From a virus: a DNA stretch of 24,917 nucleotides. Shown here in pieces: positions 1-4,850 of the stretch. Under the pieces are notes generated by a model. That model was not told where the DNA came from. It saw only the letters and a list, made by a program, of their open reading frames with translations, and ran no database searches. Positions within the stretch are counted from its first letter, which is position 1, and each line of letters opens with the position of its first letter. Both the position numbers and the translations under genes were made by a program. The stretch lies in the IMG/VR virus record IMGVR_UViG_3300020165_000142, positions 1 to 24,917 of that record; one strand, 5' to 3'.

Positions 1-42
1 CCGGCAAAAATGAGTGCCAGAGGTCTTTATCGACATAAATAG
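1..42 (+). CDS. C-terminal end of an upstream gene (partial)
   Basis: The first reading frame is open from the window edge and ends at TAG 40-42, giving 13 residues that finish in SARGLYRHK. The short basic tail and the close spacing to the next start at 63 fit a gene reading into the same transcription unit. Too little is visible to name the protein. Confidence 0.4.
   Translation, partial: PAKMSARGLYRHK
34..41 (+). promoter_or_regulatory. possible T4-type late promoter variant (CATAAATA)
   Basis: The sequence matches TATAAATA at 7 of 8 positions and lies 21 bp before the ATG at 63, overlapping the end of the upstream gene. One mismatch in AT-rich DNA is expected fairly often by chance, so this is only a candidate. 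Confidence 0.25.
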
Positions 43-62
43 TCATAGAGAGAGATTCAATC

Positions 63-440
63 ATGGTAGGAAGAAAAGATAACGAGAATAAACAAGTAAG
101 TAAGGTGGGTGAGAATACAGAGATGCAGATATCTCTGAAATGGTTTGTTCAGATATTGGTAGTTGTTGCACTTGCAGTTTGGGGATACTTTGGTATTACT
201 GAGAGAATAAACTTCCTTGAACACGAACAAGAGATTGCAAGTATCAATGTGAATCTTAATTCAGAGTTTCGTGTTAAGTGGCCGAGAGGTGAACTGGGTG
301 CATTACCAGATGATGCAGAACAGAATATGAGATTAGATATGTTAGAGAAGATTGTTGATAAGATGGAAGATAACATACAGAATATGAAAGAAGAATTGTA
401 TGAAACCAAATACGAGGTTAAAACAAAAGAAAAAGAATAA
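63..440 (+). CDS. small single-pass membrane protein with C-terminal coiled coil
   Basis: This 125-residue protein has a polar, charged N-terminus (about 1-22), one clear hydrophobic segment (about 26-44, WFVQILVVVALAVWGYFGI) and a soluble tail. Residues about 88-125 are rich in Glu, Lys and heptad-spaced Met/Leu/Ile, which suggests a coiled coil. A purine-rich stretch (agagagag) precedes the ATG at 63. The stop codon overlaps the start of the Fe-S carrier gene by one base, so the two are probably translationally coupled. I do not recognise the family. It could be an inner-membrane protein acting during infection, but no catalytic motif is visible. Confidence 0.75.
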   Translation: MVGRKDNENKQVSKVGENTEMQISLKWFVQILVVVALAVWGYFGITERINFLEHEQEIASINVNLNSEFRVKWPRGELGALPDDAEQNMRLDMLEKIVDKMEDNIQNMKEELYETKYEVKTKEKE

Positions 441-790
441 TGAACGAATTCAATATAAGTGATAATGCAGTCAATGAAATTACTCGTCTATTGACAAAAG
501 AAGAAGATGGAGAATCACTCTTTCTCAGAGTGAAAGTCATCCCTGGCGGTTGTAGTGGATTCTCTTATGAAATGGGATTTGATGATGTCTTTGATACTTC
601 TGACAATATCTTCTATTCGGAATCTAAGGATTCTTCTGAAAGAATTAAGGTTGTGATTGATAAGTTTAGTTTCAATCATGTCAATGGTGGAACTCTGAAT
701 TTCTCTGATGGTTTGAATAGTACAGGGTTTAACATTGAGAATCCCAATGCGATTGCGTCCTGTGGTTGTGGAACATCTTTCACAGTCTAA
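440..790 (+). CDS. A-type iron-sulfur cluster carrier (HesB/IscA/ErpA family)
   Basis: The 116-residue length is usual for A-type carriers. The three ligand cysteines of the family are in place: Cys38 in the GGCSGF motif, and Cys108 and Cys110 in the C-terminal CGCGTSF motif. Proteins of this family bind an Fe-S cluster or iron as dimers in the cytoplasm and pass the cluster to apoproteins. The IENPNA stretch before CGCG is also typical. The ATG overlaps the previous stop codon. The phage copy may mature viral or host Fe-S enzymes during infection, but the client is unknown. HesB-like genes have been seen in marine T4-like phages. Recognition is strong; the exact subfamily is not resolved. 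Confidence 0.93.
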   Translation: MNEFNISDNAVNEITRLLTKEEDGESLFLRVKVIPGGCSGFSYEMGFDDVFDTSDNIFYSESKDSSERIKVVIDKFSFNHVNGGTLNFSDGLNSTGFNIENPNAIASCGCGTSFTV

Positions 791-795
791 AACCC

Positions 796-815
796 AAAAA
801 AATCCGAAAAAAAAA
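796..815. repeat. 20-bp direct repeat, copy 1 (A7-TCCG-A9)
   Basis: Seven A, TCCG, then at least nine A occurs here between the Fe-S carrier stop and the HNH gene end. The same 20 bases recur at 1434-1453, just beyond the other end of the HNH gene. The pair brackets the endonuclease gene and its promoter exactly. Confidence 0.75.
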
Positions 816-826
816 ATCTTAGATTA
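814..826 (-). terminator. possible weak terminator of the HNH gene
   Basis: Read on the minus strand, the palindrome AATCTAAGATT overlaps the TAA of the HNH gene and is followed by a run of ten T. The stem is short and all A/T apart from one C-G pair, so termination here would be weak. Confidence 0.3.
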
Positions 827-1393
827 TAGTATAGCGCCTGAACAAATATCCAGAATCGGATGTTTCTTGAATAGTCTATATGCTCTCATATATACTTTCA
901 TATATTTTCTGTGTATGTCTTGAATCTCTGGTATTGCATTACGTTTCTCATCATATTCTTTCTTCTTTGCTTTTGCTTCTGGTATCTCTCTCTCTGTTTG
1001 TTTTCTTTCTATTACTTCTGGTCTTGCGTCATATTCTTTTTGCCATCCTCTCTTATATTCTTTATCCTTAGTCCTTCCATCTATATATCTCGGATGATTC
1101 TCACCACCCATATCTATTCCATCTATTTCTCCTCTAGCAAGTACTGAAGCAGCACCATTATCATTCTTATTTTTAAATGGAATATGTTCTATCATTTCTT
1201 TTGTAATCTTAACACCTTTGGATTCTAATAGATTAAATACATCTTTACGTTCATCACACCACATCAACCAATGTACCCACGCATGTTCTAACCTAGTAAG
1301 TTTTACAAGATTGGATGGGTTGTCACTTCCACCTACGTGTTTAGGAATAATATGATGTTTATGTATTTGTTCTTTTAAGTCTTTGTCAACCAT
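824..1393 (-). CDS. HNH endonuclease (probable homing-type)
   Basis: This 189-residue protein carries an HNH nuclease core near its N-terminus. HHIIPKHVGG supplies the first histidines (about 13-18), followed by a conserved Asn/Leu-rich loop and a terminal His (LTRLEHAWVHWLMW, about 34-47). Such nucleases use a beta-beta-alpha-metal fold to cut DNA. The rest (about 100-170) is highly charged, with repeated K/R/E-rich KxYxxxR-like units that look like DNA-contacting repeats of free-standing phage endonucleases. It is encoded against all neighbouring genes, has its own promoter at 1403-1430 with almost no leader, and is flanked by a 20-bp direct repeat. These are signs of independent acquisition. 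The recognition site cannot be deduced. Confidence 0.85.
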   Translation of the reverse strand: MVDKDLKEQIHKHHIIPKHVGGSDNPSNLVKLTRLEHAWVHWLMWCDERKDVFNLLESKGVKITKEMIEHIPFKNKNDNGAASVLARGEIDGIDMGGENHPRYIDGRTKDKEYKRGWQKEYDARPEVIERKQTEREIPEAKAKKKEYDEKRNAIPEIQDIHRKYMKVYMRAYRLFKKHPILDICSGAIL

Positions 1394-1402
1394 ATTCTAA
1401 TA

Positions 1403-1430
1403 AGTATACCATTTCTTTAGTATTTGTCAA
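1403..1430 (-). promoter_or_regulatory. sigma70-type promoter with extended -10 for the HNH gene
   Basis: On the minus strand there is a perfect -35 TTGACA (1430-1425), a 16-bp spacer ending in TGG, and a -10 TATACT (1408-1403). Nine bases separate the -10 from the ATG at 1393, so the mRNA would start only about 1-3 bases before the start codon. Confidence 0.8.
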
Positions 1431-1433
1431 GTT

Positions 1434-1453
1434 AAAAAAATCCGAAAAAAAAA
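1434..1453. repeat. 20-bp direct repeat, copy 2 (A7-TCCG-A9)
   Basis: This is identical over 20 bases to 796-815 and lies just upstream of the HNH promoter. Together the two copies delimit a segment of about 640 bp containing only the HNH gene. Confidence 0.75.
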
Positions 1454-1469
1454 TTCTAAAATCTTGGAC

Positions 1470-1497
1470 TTGACATCGAAGGATTATGTGTTATAAT
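1470..1497 (+). promoter_or_regulatory. early-type promoter TTGACA-16-TGTTATAAT
   Basis: Perfect -35 TTGACA (1470-1475), 16-bp spacer and a perfect extended -10 TGTTATAAT (1489-1497). The next ATG is at 1505, with only seven bases after the -10. Transcription should therefore start at or next to the A of that ATG. Confidence 0.9.
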
Positions 1498-1504
1498 ATA
1501 CTAT

Positions 1505-1645
1505 ATGAATAATCAGATATATAGAAATACATTCTCATACGAGAGGAAACCGAAAGTTCCTAAAAAACTTGTTGTTAAACCTACAAGTAAAAAGAAAATA
1601 CAAAAGAAAGAGAAAGATATTATGTATTACTGGATGAAGAAATGA
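1505..1645 (+). CDS. small basic protein, probably from a leaderless mRNA
   Basis: This is a 46-residue open frame from ATG 1505 to TGA 1643-1645. The product begins MNNQIYRNTFSYERK, is rich in Lys/Arg through the middle (KPKVPKKLVVK, then SKKKIQKKEK) and ends in an aromatic patch, MYYWMKK. The frame is supported by a strong promoter whose predicted start point coincides with the ATG, and by a 3-base overlap with the next gene (ATGA). No family is recognised. The charge suggests nucleic-acid or acidic-protein binding. Confidence 0.65.
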   Translation: MNNQIYRNTFSYERKPKVPKKLVVKPTSKKKIQKKEKDIMYYWMKK

Positions 1646-2193
1646 ATATATTTTATTTACATGAGAATCCAAAGATTTGTGCAGAAATGCATTTGGATAA
1701 ACATGCATCAAAGATGTGTATTGAATATGCACAATTATTAAGTACTGCACATAGAGTTCTCGATGGTGTTGAATATTATGGTAAAACCAAAACTGGTAGA
1801 AAAGCAAAAAGATATAAACACCCAAGTTCGACTTTTGAAAATACTTTATATCTCGCAAGTCATATTAATCATCCTTGTGGTCAATGGGTAAGGGAATCTA
1901 AAAGAAACTATAATTGGTTATATGAACTTTGGATTCATTTAGGGAATGAATTTAAAAAAAGATATAGTGGTAAAGAACATTCTAGTTTAACACAATTAAA
2001 ATCTTTTCTCAAATTTACACCTAAGAATATGACGAATGGTATACACACCCAACCACCACAAGCAATGCCCGATGATGTAAAGGTGCATGGTAACAGCATT
2101 CAAGCATACAGAAACTACTACATACATTACAAAAGAAGTTTTGCAACATGGAAGAAAACTCAAATACCAGAATGGTACAGAGAAGCAATGTAA
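1642..2193 (+). CDS. conserved marine-phage protein of unknown function
   Basis: This is a 183-residue soluble protein beginning MNIFYLHENPKICAEMHLDKHASKM. The N-terminal pattern FYL..NP..CA..H.DKH..KM..EYAQLLSTAHR is one I recall from hypothetical proteins of cyanophages and other marine T4-like phages. Conserved His, Asp, Lys and Cys near the start and a polar middle (about 120-150) suggest an enzyme or nucleic-acid-binding protein, but no named catalytic motif is evident. The ATG overlaps the stop of the preceding 46-residue gene, so both are read from the promoter at 1470-1497. The C-terminal half has several Trp/Tyr residues (for example AYRNYYIHYKRSF). Confidence 0.8.
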   Translation: MNIFYLHENPKICAEMHLDKHASKMCIEYAQLLSTAHRVLDGVEYYGKTKTGRKAKRYKHPSSTFENTLYLASHINHPCGQWVRESKRNYNWLYELWIHLGNEFKKRYSGKEHSSLTQLKSFLKFTPKNMTNGIHTQPPQAMPDDVKVHGNSIQAYRNYYIHYKRSFATWKKTQIPEWYREAM

Positions 2194-2202
2194 CATATAC
2201 GC

Positions 2203-2230
2203 TTGACAGATGAGCTGAGTATGTTATAAT
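2203..2230 (+). promoter_or_regulatory. early-type promoter TTGACA-16-TGTTATAAT
   Basis: Perfect -35 TTGACA (2203-2208), 16-bp spacer and a perfect extended -10 TGTTATAAT (2222-2230). Unlike its sister promoters, it is followed by a long leader of about 90 bases before the ATG at 2326. Confidence 0.9.
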
Positions 2231-2239
2231 TATAGGTAA

Positions 2240-2317
2240 TAAGTAACAGAGGTCAGAAATACATGATAGTTACTTAAATAAATTATTTTAGAGGTCTAGC
2301 GTAAGCGGACAAAGGAG
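2240..2317 (+). promoter_or_regulatory. structured 5' leader with two hairpins before the ribosome binding site
   Basis: TAAGTAAC (2240-2247) can pair with GTTACTTA (2269-2276), an 8-bp stem with a 21-base loop. A second hairpin at 2294-2310 pairs GUCUAGC with GCGGAC-side bases around a GUAA (GNRA-type) tetraloop, with one mismatch and one wobble, directly before AAGGAG at 2312-2317. AGAGGTC occurs once in the first loop (2248-2254) and again just before and into the second stem (2290-2296). This is the only long leader among the early-type units. Confidence 0.45.
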
Positions 2318-2325
2318 AATATATT

Positions 2326-3642
2326 ATGGATAATTTTGAAGAAGTATTGTTAAATGAAGATGGAGATTTGATTAAGTTGGAGAATTTTCCTCAATTAGAT
2401 AAAGAATTTGAAAAAGTCAACGAATCTTGCAATACACAGGTTAATTTAAATACAGATAACATACAATTTAATTCTGTTATATCAACAGGATTACAGAATT
2501 TAACAAAAAAAAGTGAAGATGGAACTGTTGTTGATACTTTTTTCCAAAAAAAATTTACAGATAAAGATTTAGATACTGTAAAAAGAATAATTTCTTTAGA
2601 GGCATATCCAGAACTTTATGGTAATGAATTATCAGAAGGTATGGAATTCACAGGGTTTCAAATTGTACCCATGAATAAATTAATGACATCTATCAACAAA
2701 ACATATGGTAGTCAAATAGCTCGTCAAACTGATAATGTAAAATATAGTGATATCAAAAATAATATTTTGACAGATGGATTTAAATTAAGATATAATCCAA
2801 TAGCAGTAGTATTAAATGGAAATGGATATAGAATCGTTACTGGATATACAAGAACAAAAATATTAAATAATAATTGTCATATGGAGAATGCAATTGTAGC
2901 TCTATATAAGGTTAGTGATAATAAAACTTTTATAACAAACTCATTGAAATTCAATATGATTGATGTGCCTTCTGGTACAGCAACACAAGCAGATGTTATA
3001 GGTGCTGCTAGCGAATTAATTTCTGAAGGTGCATTAAAAAAGGACTATAAAGTAATCAGAGAATGGTTATTCACTACTTGTAAAACTGGCCCATTTACTG
3101 AGAATACTAAAGAACATATGGTACAAAGTATTTTTAATAATGCGAGTACAAGACCACAGATTTATTCATGGAAACCAGATACTATAATGGAATGGATGGA
3201 AAATCATGGTTTTACAAAATTACACCATATATATCCAAATATATCTTATGGAGCATATACAGGTACACGTACCAAAAATAATGCATACGTTAGTACAAAA
3301 AAAGGTGAAGAAAATATTATATATTTTGTGTGTGCTTATTCAGCATATACAAAAAATATGTTTACAGTAGCTAGTATATCAAATGTTCGACAATTTAAAA
3401 ATAAAAATATAAGAGTTATTATACATACAAGTACACTTGGTGATTGTTCTACAGTTAAAGGTTTAAGGGAAATGTATAATACAAGACTTGACCAACATAA
3501 TACTGGTTGGAAAACTACGTTATTTCAAATGGGTTCAGCGTTTTATAATGACGCTGATGTTAAAAACTGTAATATCGAATTATATGGTGCTTTACCAGCA
3601 ATTAGACAGGAACATAACATGGATAAACTTGTATTGTTTTAA
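2326..3642 (+). CDS. ParB/Srx-like domain protein
   Basis: This is a 438-residue protein. Residues about 110-196 resemble the ParB N-terminal/sulfiredoxin fold: a segment proposing positions to act on (QTDNVKYSDIKNNIL), then YNPIAVVL, then GYRIVTGYTRTKIL. The last matches the ParB box (V-x-G-x-x-R), in which Arg binds a nucleotide. The N-terminal 100 residues and the C-terminal 240 residues match nothing I recognise. Start choice is firm, with AAGGAG at 2312-2317 eight bases before the ATG. In phages such domains often accompany DNA methyltransferases, and one lies 1.2 kb downstream. CTPase, nuclease or regulatory activity cannot be decided from sequence alone. Confidence 0.65.
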   Translation: MDNFEEVLLNEDGDLIKLENFPQLDKEFEKVNESCNTQVNLNTDNIQFNSVISTGLQNLTKKSEDGTVVDTFFQKKFTDKDLDTVKRIISLEAYPELYGNELSEGMEFTGFQIVPMNKLMTSINKTYGSQIARQTDNVKYSDIKNNILTDGFKLRYNPIAVVLNGNGYRIVTGYTRTKILNNNCHMENAIVALYKVSDNKTFITNSLKFNMIDVPSGTATQADVIGAASELISEGALKKDYKVIREWLFTTCKTGPFTENTKEHMVQSIFNNASTRPQIYSWKPDTIMEWMENHGFTKLHHIYPNISYGAYTGTRTKNNAYVSTKKGEENIIYFVCAYSAYTKNMFTVASISNVRQFKNKNIRVIIHTSTLGDCSTVKGLREMYNTRLDQHNTGWKTTLFQMGSAFYNDADVKNCNIELYGALPAIRQEHNMDKLVLF

Positions 3643-3648
3643 TCTAGT

Positions 3649-3677
3649 TTGACTTTGCGTTATGCATATGTTATAAT
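3649..3677 (+). promoter_or_regulatory. early-type promoter TTGACT-17-TGTTATAAT
   Basis: The -35 TTGACT (3649-3654), 17-bp spacer and perfect extended -10 TGTTATAAT (3669-3677) match the other promoters of this region. The ATG at 3685 follows after seven bases, so the transcript is probably leaderless. It would drive the run of small genes and the HIT gene up to about 4527. Confidence 0.87.
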
Positions 3678-3684
3678 ATATACT

Positions 3685-3804
3685 ATGGAAAAAATAAAAG
3701 AATTGATTCTCAATGTAAATAGAATCTTATGGAATAAGAAACTAGAAAATAAAGTTCAAGATTATCTGGATAATTTATTGAAACGAATGCAAGATTATCA
3801 CTAA
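3685..3804 (+). CDS. 39-residue helical protein, probably from a leaderless mRNA
   Basis: The open frame runs from ATG 3685 to TAA 3802-3804. The product, starting MEKIKELILNVNRILWNKK, is amphipathic with heptad-spaced Leu/Ile/Val and probably one continuous helix. The start lies exactly where transcription from the promoter at 3649-3677 should begin, which supports it as a real gene despite its size. No family is recognised. It could be a small regulatory or anti-host peptide. Confidence 0.55.
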   Translation: MEKIKELILNVNRILWNKKLENKVQDYLDNLLKRMQDYH

Positions 3805-3816
3805 ATACAAACATAG

Positions 3817-3898
3817 ACTGGTAGATAACGAAAGGAAACTCTGTTAAGATGTATGAGAGAAACCTACCAGTATTTCAAATAGAATGTACGGAGTTTCT
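3817..3898 (+). ncRNA. possible pseudoknot-forming RNA element
   Basis: ACTGGTAG (3817-3824) is perfectly complementary to CTACCAGT (3864-3871). GGAAACTCT (3834-3842), inside that loop, can pair with GGAGTTTCT (3890-3898) outside it: seven Watson-Crick pairs plus a wobble at each end. The crossed pairing makes an H-type pseudoknot. A second GAGTTTC at 3930-3936 offers a competing partner. The element overlaps a 19-codon frame and precedes the 42-residue gene. This rests only on base pairing read by eye. Confidence 0.35.
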
Positions 3899-3908
3899 GC
3901 AGAAGTAA
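3849..3908 (+). CDS. possible 19-residue leader peptide
   Basis: ATG 3849 to TAA 3906-3908 encodes MYERNLPVFQIECTEFLQK. It ends one base before the ATG of the next small gene (TAA-T-ATG), a spacing typical of translational coupling, and AAAGGA lies about 12 bases upstream. It overlaps the proposed pseudoknot, so its translation could control RNA folding. At this length, chance is a real alternative. Confidence 0.3.
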   Translation: MYERNLPVFQIECTEFLQK

Positions 3909-3909
3909 T

Positions 3910-4038
3910 ATGAAATATTTTCTTTTATCGAGTTTCGAAAAAATAAAAACGAGAAGTAAACACAAATTACTTCGAATAAAATTTCTACAAGGATTTCTAA
4001 TTGGGGTTATTACATATTATTTTTTATTTGTTATCTAA
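3910..4038 (+). CDS. 42-residue membrane protein upstream of the HIT gene
   Basis: The frame from ATG 3910 to TAA 4036-4038 encodes a basic N-terminus (KIKTRSKHKLLRIK, about 11-24) and then one hydrophobic segment (FLQGFLIGVITYYFLFVI, about 25-42). This is a positive-inside single-pass layout with almost nothing after the membrane helix. The stop codon directly abuts the ATG of the HIT-family gene (TAA-ATG), and the start follows the 19-codon frame by one base, so the frames look coupled. No family is recognised. Confidence 0.55.
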   Translation: MKYFLLSSFEKIKTRSKHKLLRIKFLQGFLIGVITYYFLFVI

Positions 4039-4527
4039 ATGAATAAACAGAAACCACCCACGCCACCACCTACAGTAATGAGAAAATCAGATGTTCCAGT
4101 CGAAGAGAACTCTTGTATCTTTTGTGATTATAAAGAAGAGGATATGTTAATGCCTGAACTTACGTTTGGTAGACATTTGATTTCTGAAATTGCATATTGT
4201 ATTCTTGATAAGTATCCAGTTACGAAAGGACATACTCTTATAATTCCAAAACGACATGTAGAATTTATATCAGAATTATCTTTTCTGGAAATGGAACATA
4301 TCTTTATTCTAACAAAACACAGAATACCAGAAGCAGAAAAAGAATTCGAAGATATTACTGGTTGGAATTTTGGAGTGAATCAAGGAGAATCAGCAGGACA
4401 AACAATATCACATCTGCATTTTCATTTGATTCCACGTAGAAAGAATGATGTAACAAATCCAATCGGTGGCATTCGAAACATAATTCCAAACAAAGGTGAC
4501 TACACAACACTTGACAATACCTATTAA
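4039..4527 (+). CDS. HIT-family nucleotide hydrolase/transferase
   Basis: This is a 162-residue protein. The histidine triad HLHFHL (His125, His127, His129) is the catalytic motif of the HIT family, whose members hydrolyse nucleotide phosphoramidates or dinucleoside polyphosphates through a His-nucleotide intermediate. CIFC at 26-29 is the usual N-terminal zinc-binding pair. KGHTLIIPKRHV (63-74) and GVNQGESAGQTISH (112-125) are the standard nucleotide-binding segments. The first about 20 residues are Pro/Lys-rich and variable. Translation starts directly after the stop of the 42-residue membrane protein. Likely substrates are AMP-type conjugates or Ap4A; the true substrate is not visible. Confidence 0.93.
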   Translation: MNKQKPPTPPPTVMRKSDVPVEENSCIFCDYKEEDMLMPELTFGRHLISEIAYCILDKYPVTKGHTLIIPKRHVEFISELSFLEMEHIFILTKHRIPEAEKEFEDITGWNFGVNQGESAGQTISHLHFHLIPRRKNDVTNPIGGIRNIIPNKGDYTTLDNTY

Positions 4528-4539
4528 ATCTGTTATAAT
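4511..4539 (+). promoter_or_regulatory. early-type promoter TTGACA-17-TGTTATAAT inside the HIT gene end
   Basis: Perfect -35 TTGACA (4511-4516), a 17-bp spacer and perfect extended -10 TGTTATAAT (4531-4539). The -35 lies within the last codons of the HIT gene. The ATG of the next small gene is at 4549, so the leader would be about 1-3 bases. Confidence 0.88.
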
Positions 4540-4548
4540 TAAAGAATA

Positions 4549-4644
4549 ATGGAAAATACAATAACAGAAATGGGTATTCTACGTGGAATCTTATTCATAT
4601 CATTTATCTTTATTTTTGTAGTTTGTAAAATTCATGAAGATTAG
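4549..4644 (+). CDS. 31-residue single-pass membrane peptide
   Basis: The frame from ATG 4549 to TAG 4642-4644 encodes a polar start (MENTITEMGILR) and one strongly hydrophobic helix (GILFISFIFIFVVC, about 13-26), ending KIHED. It starts within ten bases of a perfect -10 and ends two bases before the next ATG at 4647. Its position at the head of the zinc-ribbon and methyltransferase unit supports it, though its length alone would not. It is the second one-helix membrane peptide in under 1 kb. Confidence 0.5.
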   Translation: MENTITEMGILRGILFISFIFIFVVCKIHED

Positions 4645-4646
4645 AA

Positions 4647-4847
4647 ATGAGAATAACTGATTTAAAATTTAGAGAAGGTTTATATCTTTTTGATGAAGAA
4701 CTCCATGTCATAGCATCCAAATGTTCCACATGTAATAACAACATAAGATTTAAAACAAATGGAATGTGTGTATGGTGTTTTCATCATGGAAAACATTCTA
4801 CTCTACCAACAACTACTGATGAGGATTTTGAAATATACTGGGCATAA
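4647..4847 (+). CDS. small zinc-ribbon protein
   Basis: This is a 66-residue protein with two CxxC knuckles, Cys26/Cys29 and Cys41/Cys44, separated by 11 residues, followed by HHGKH (46-50). That is the pattern of a treble-clef or zinc-ribbon fold binding one zinc ion. The N-terminal 20 residues are mixed charged and hydrophobic; the tail is acidic. The stop is three bases before the methyltransferase ATG, so the two are surely co-transcribed. It may be a nucleic-acid- or protein-binding accessory factor, but nothing in the sequence ties it to methylation beyond location. Confidence 0.75.
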   Translation: MRITDLKFREGLYLFDEELHVIASKCSTCNNNIRFKTNGMCVWCFHHGKHSTLPTTTDEDFEIYWA

Positions 4848-4850
4848 ATT

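Noticed and set aside
880-1147. Plus-strand frames rich in Leu/Phe/Ser resembling membrane proteins
   Set aside because: They are antisense to the HNH gene, whose motif content is clear. The hydrophobic look comes from the complement of Lys/Glu codons.
19-2296. AGAGGTC at 19-25, 2248-2254 and 2290-2296 as a regulatory motif
   Set aside because: Seven bases is too short to be significant over the window, and another copy lies inside the fibre gene near 13853. Only the pair within the leader is mentioned.
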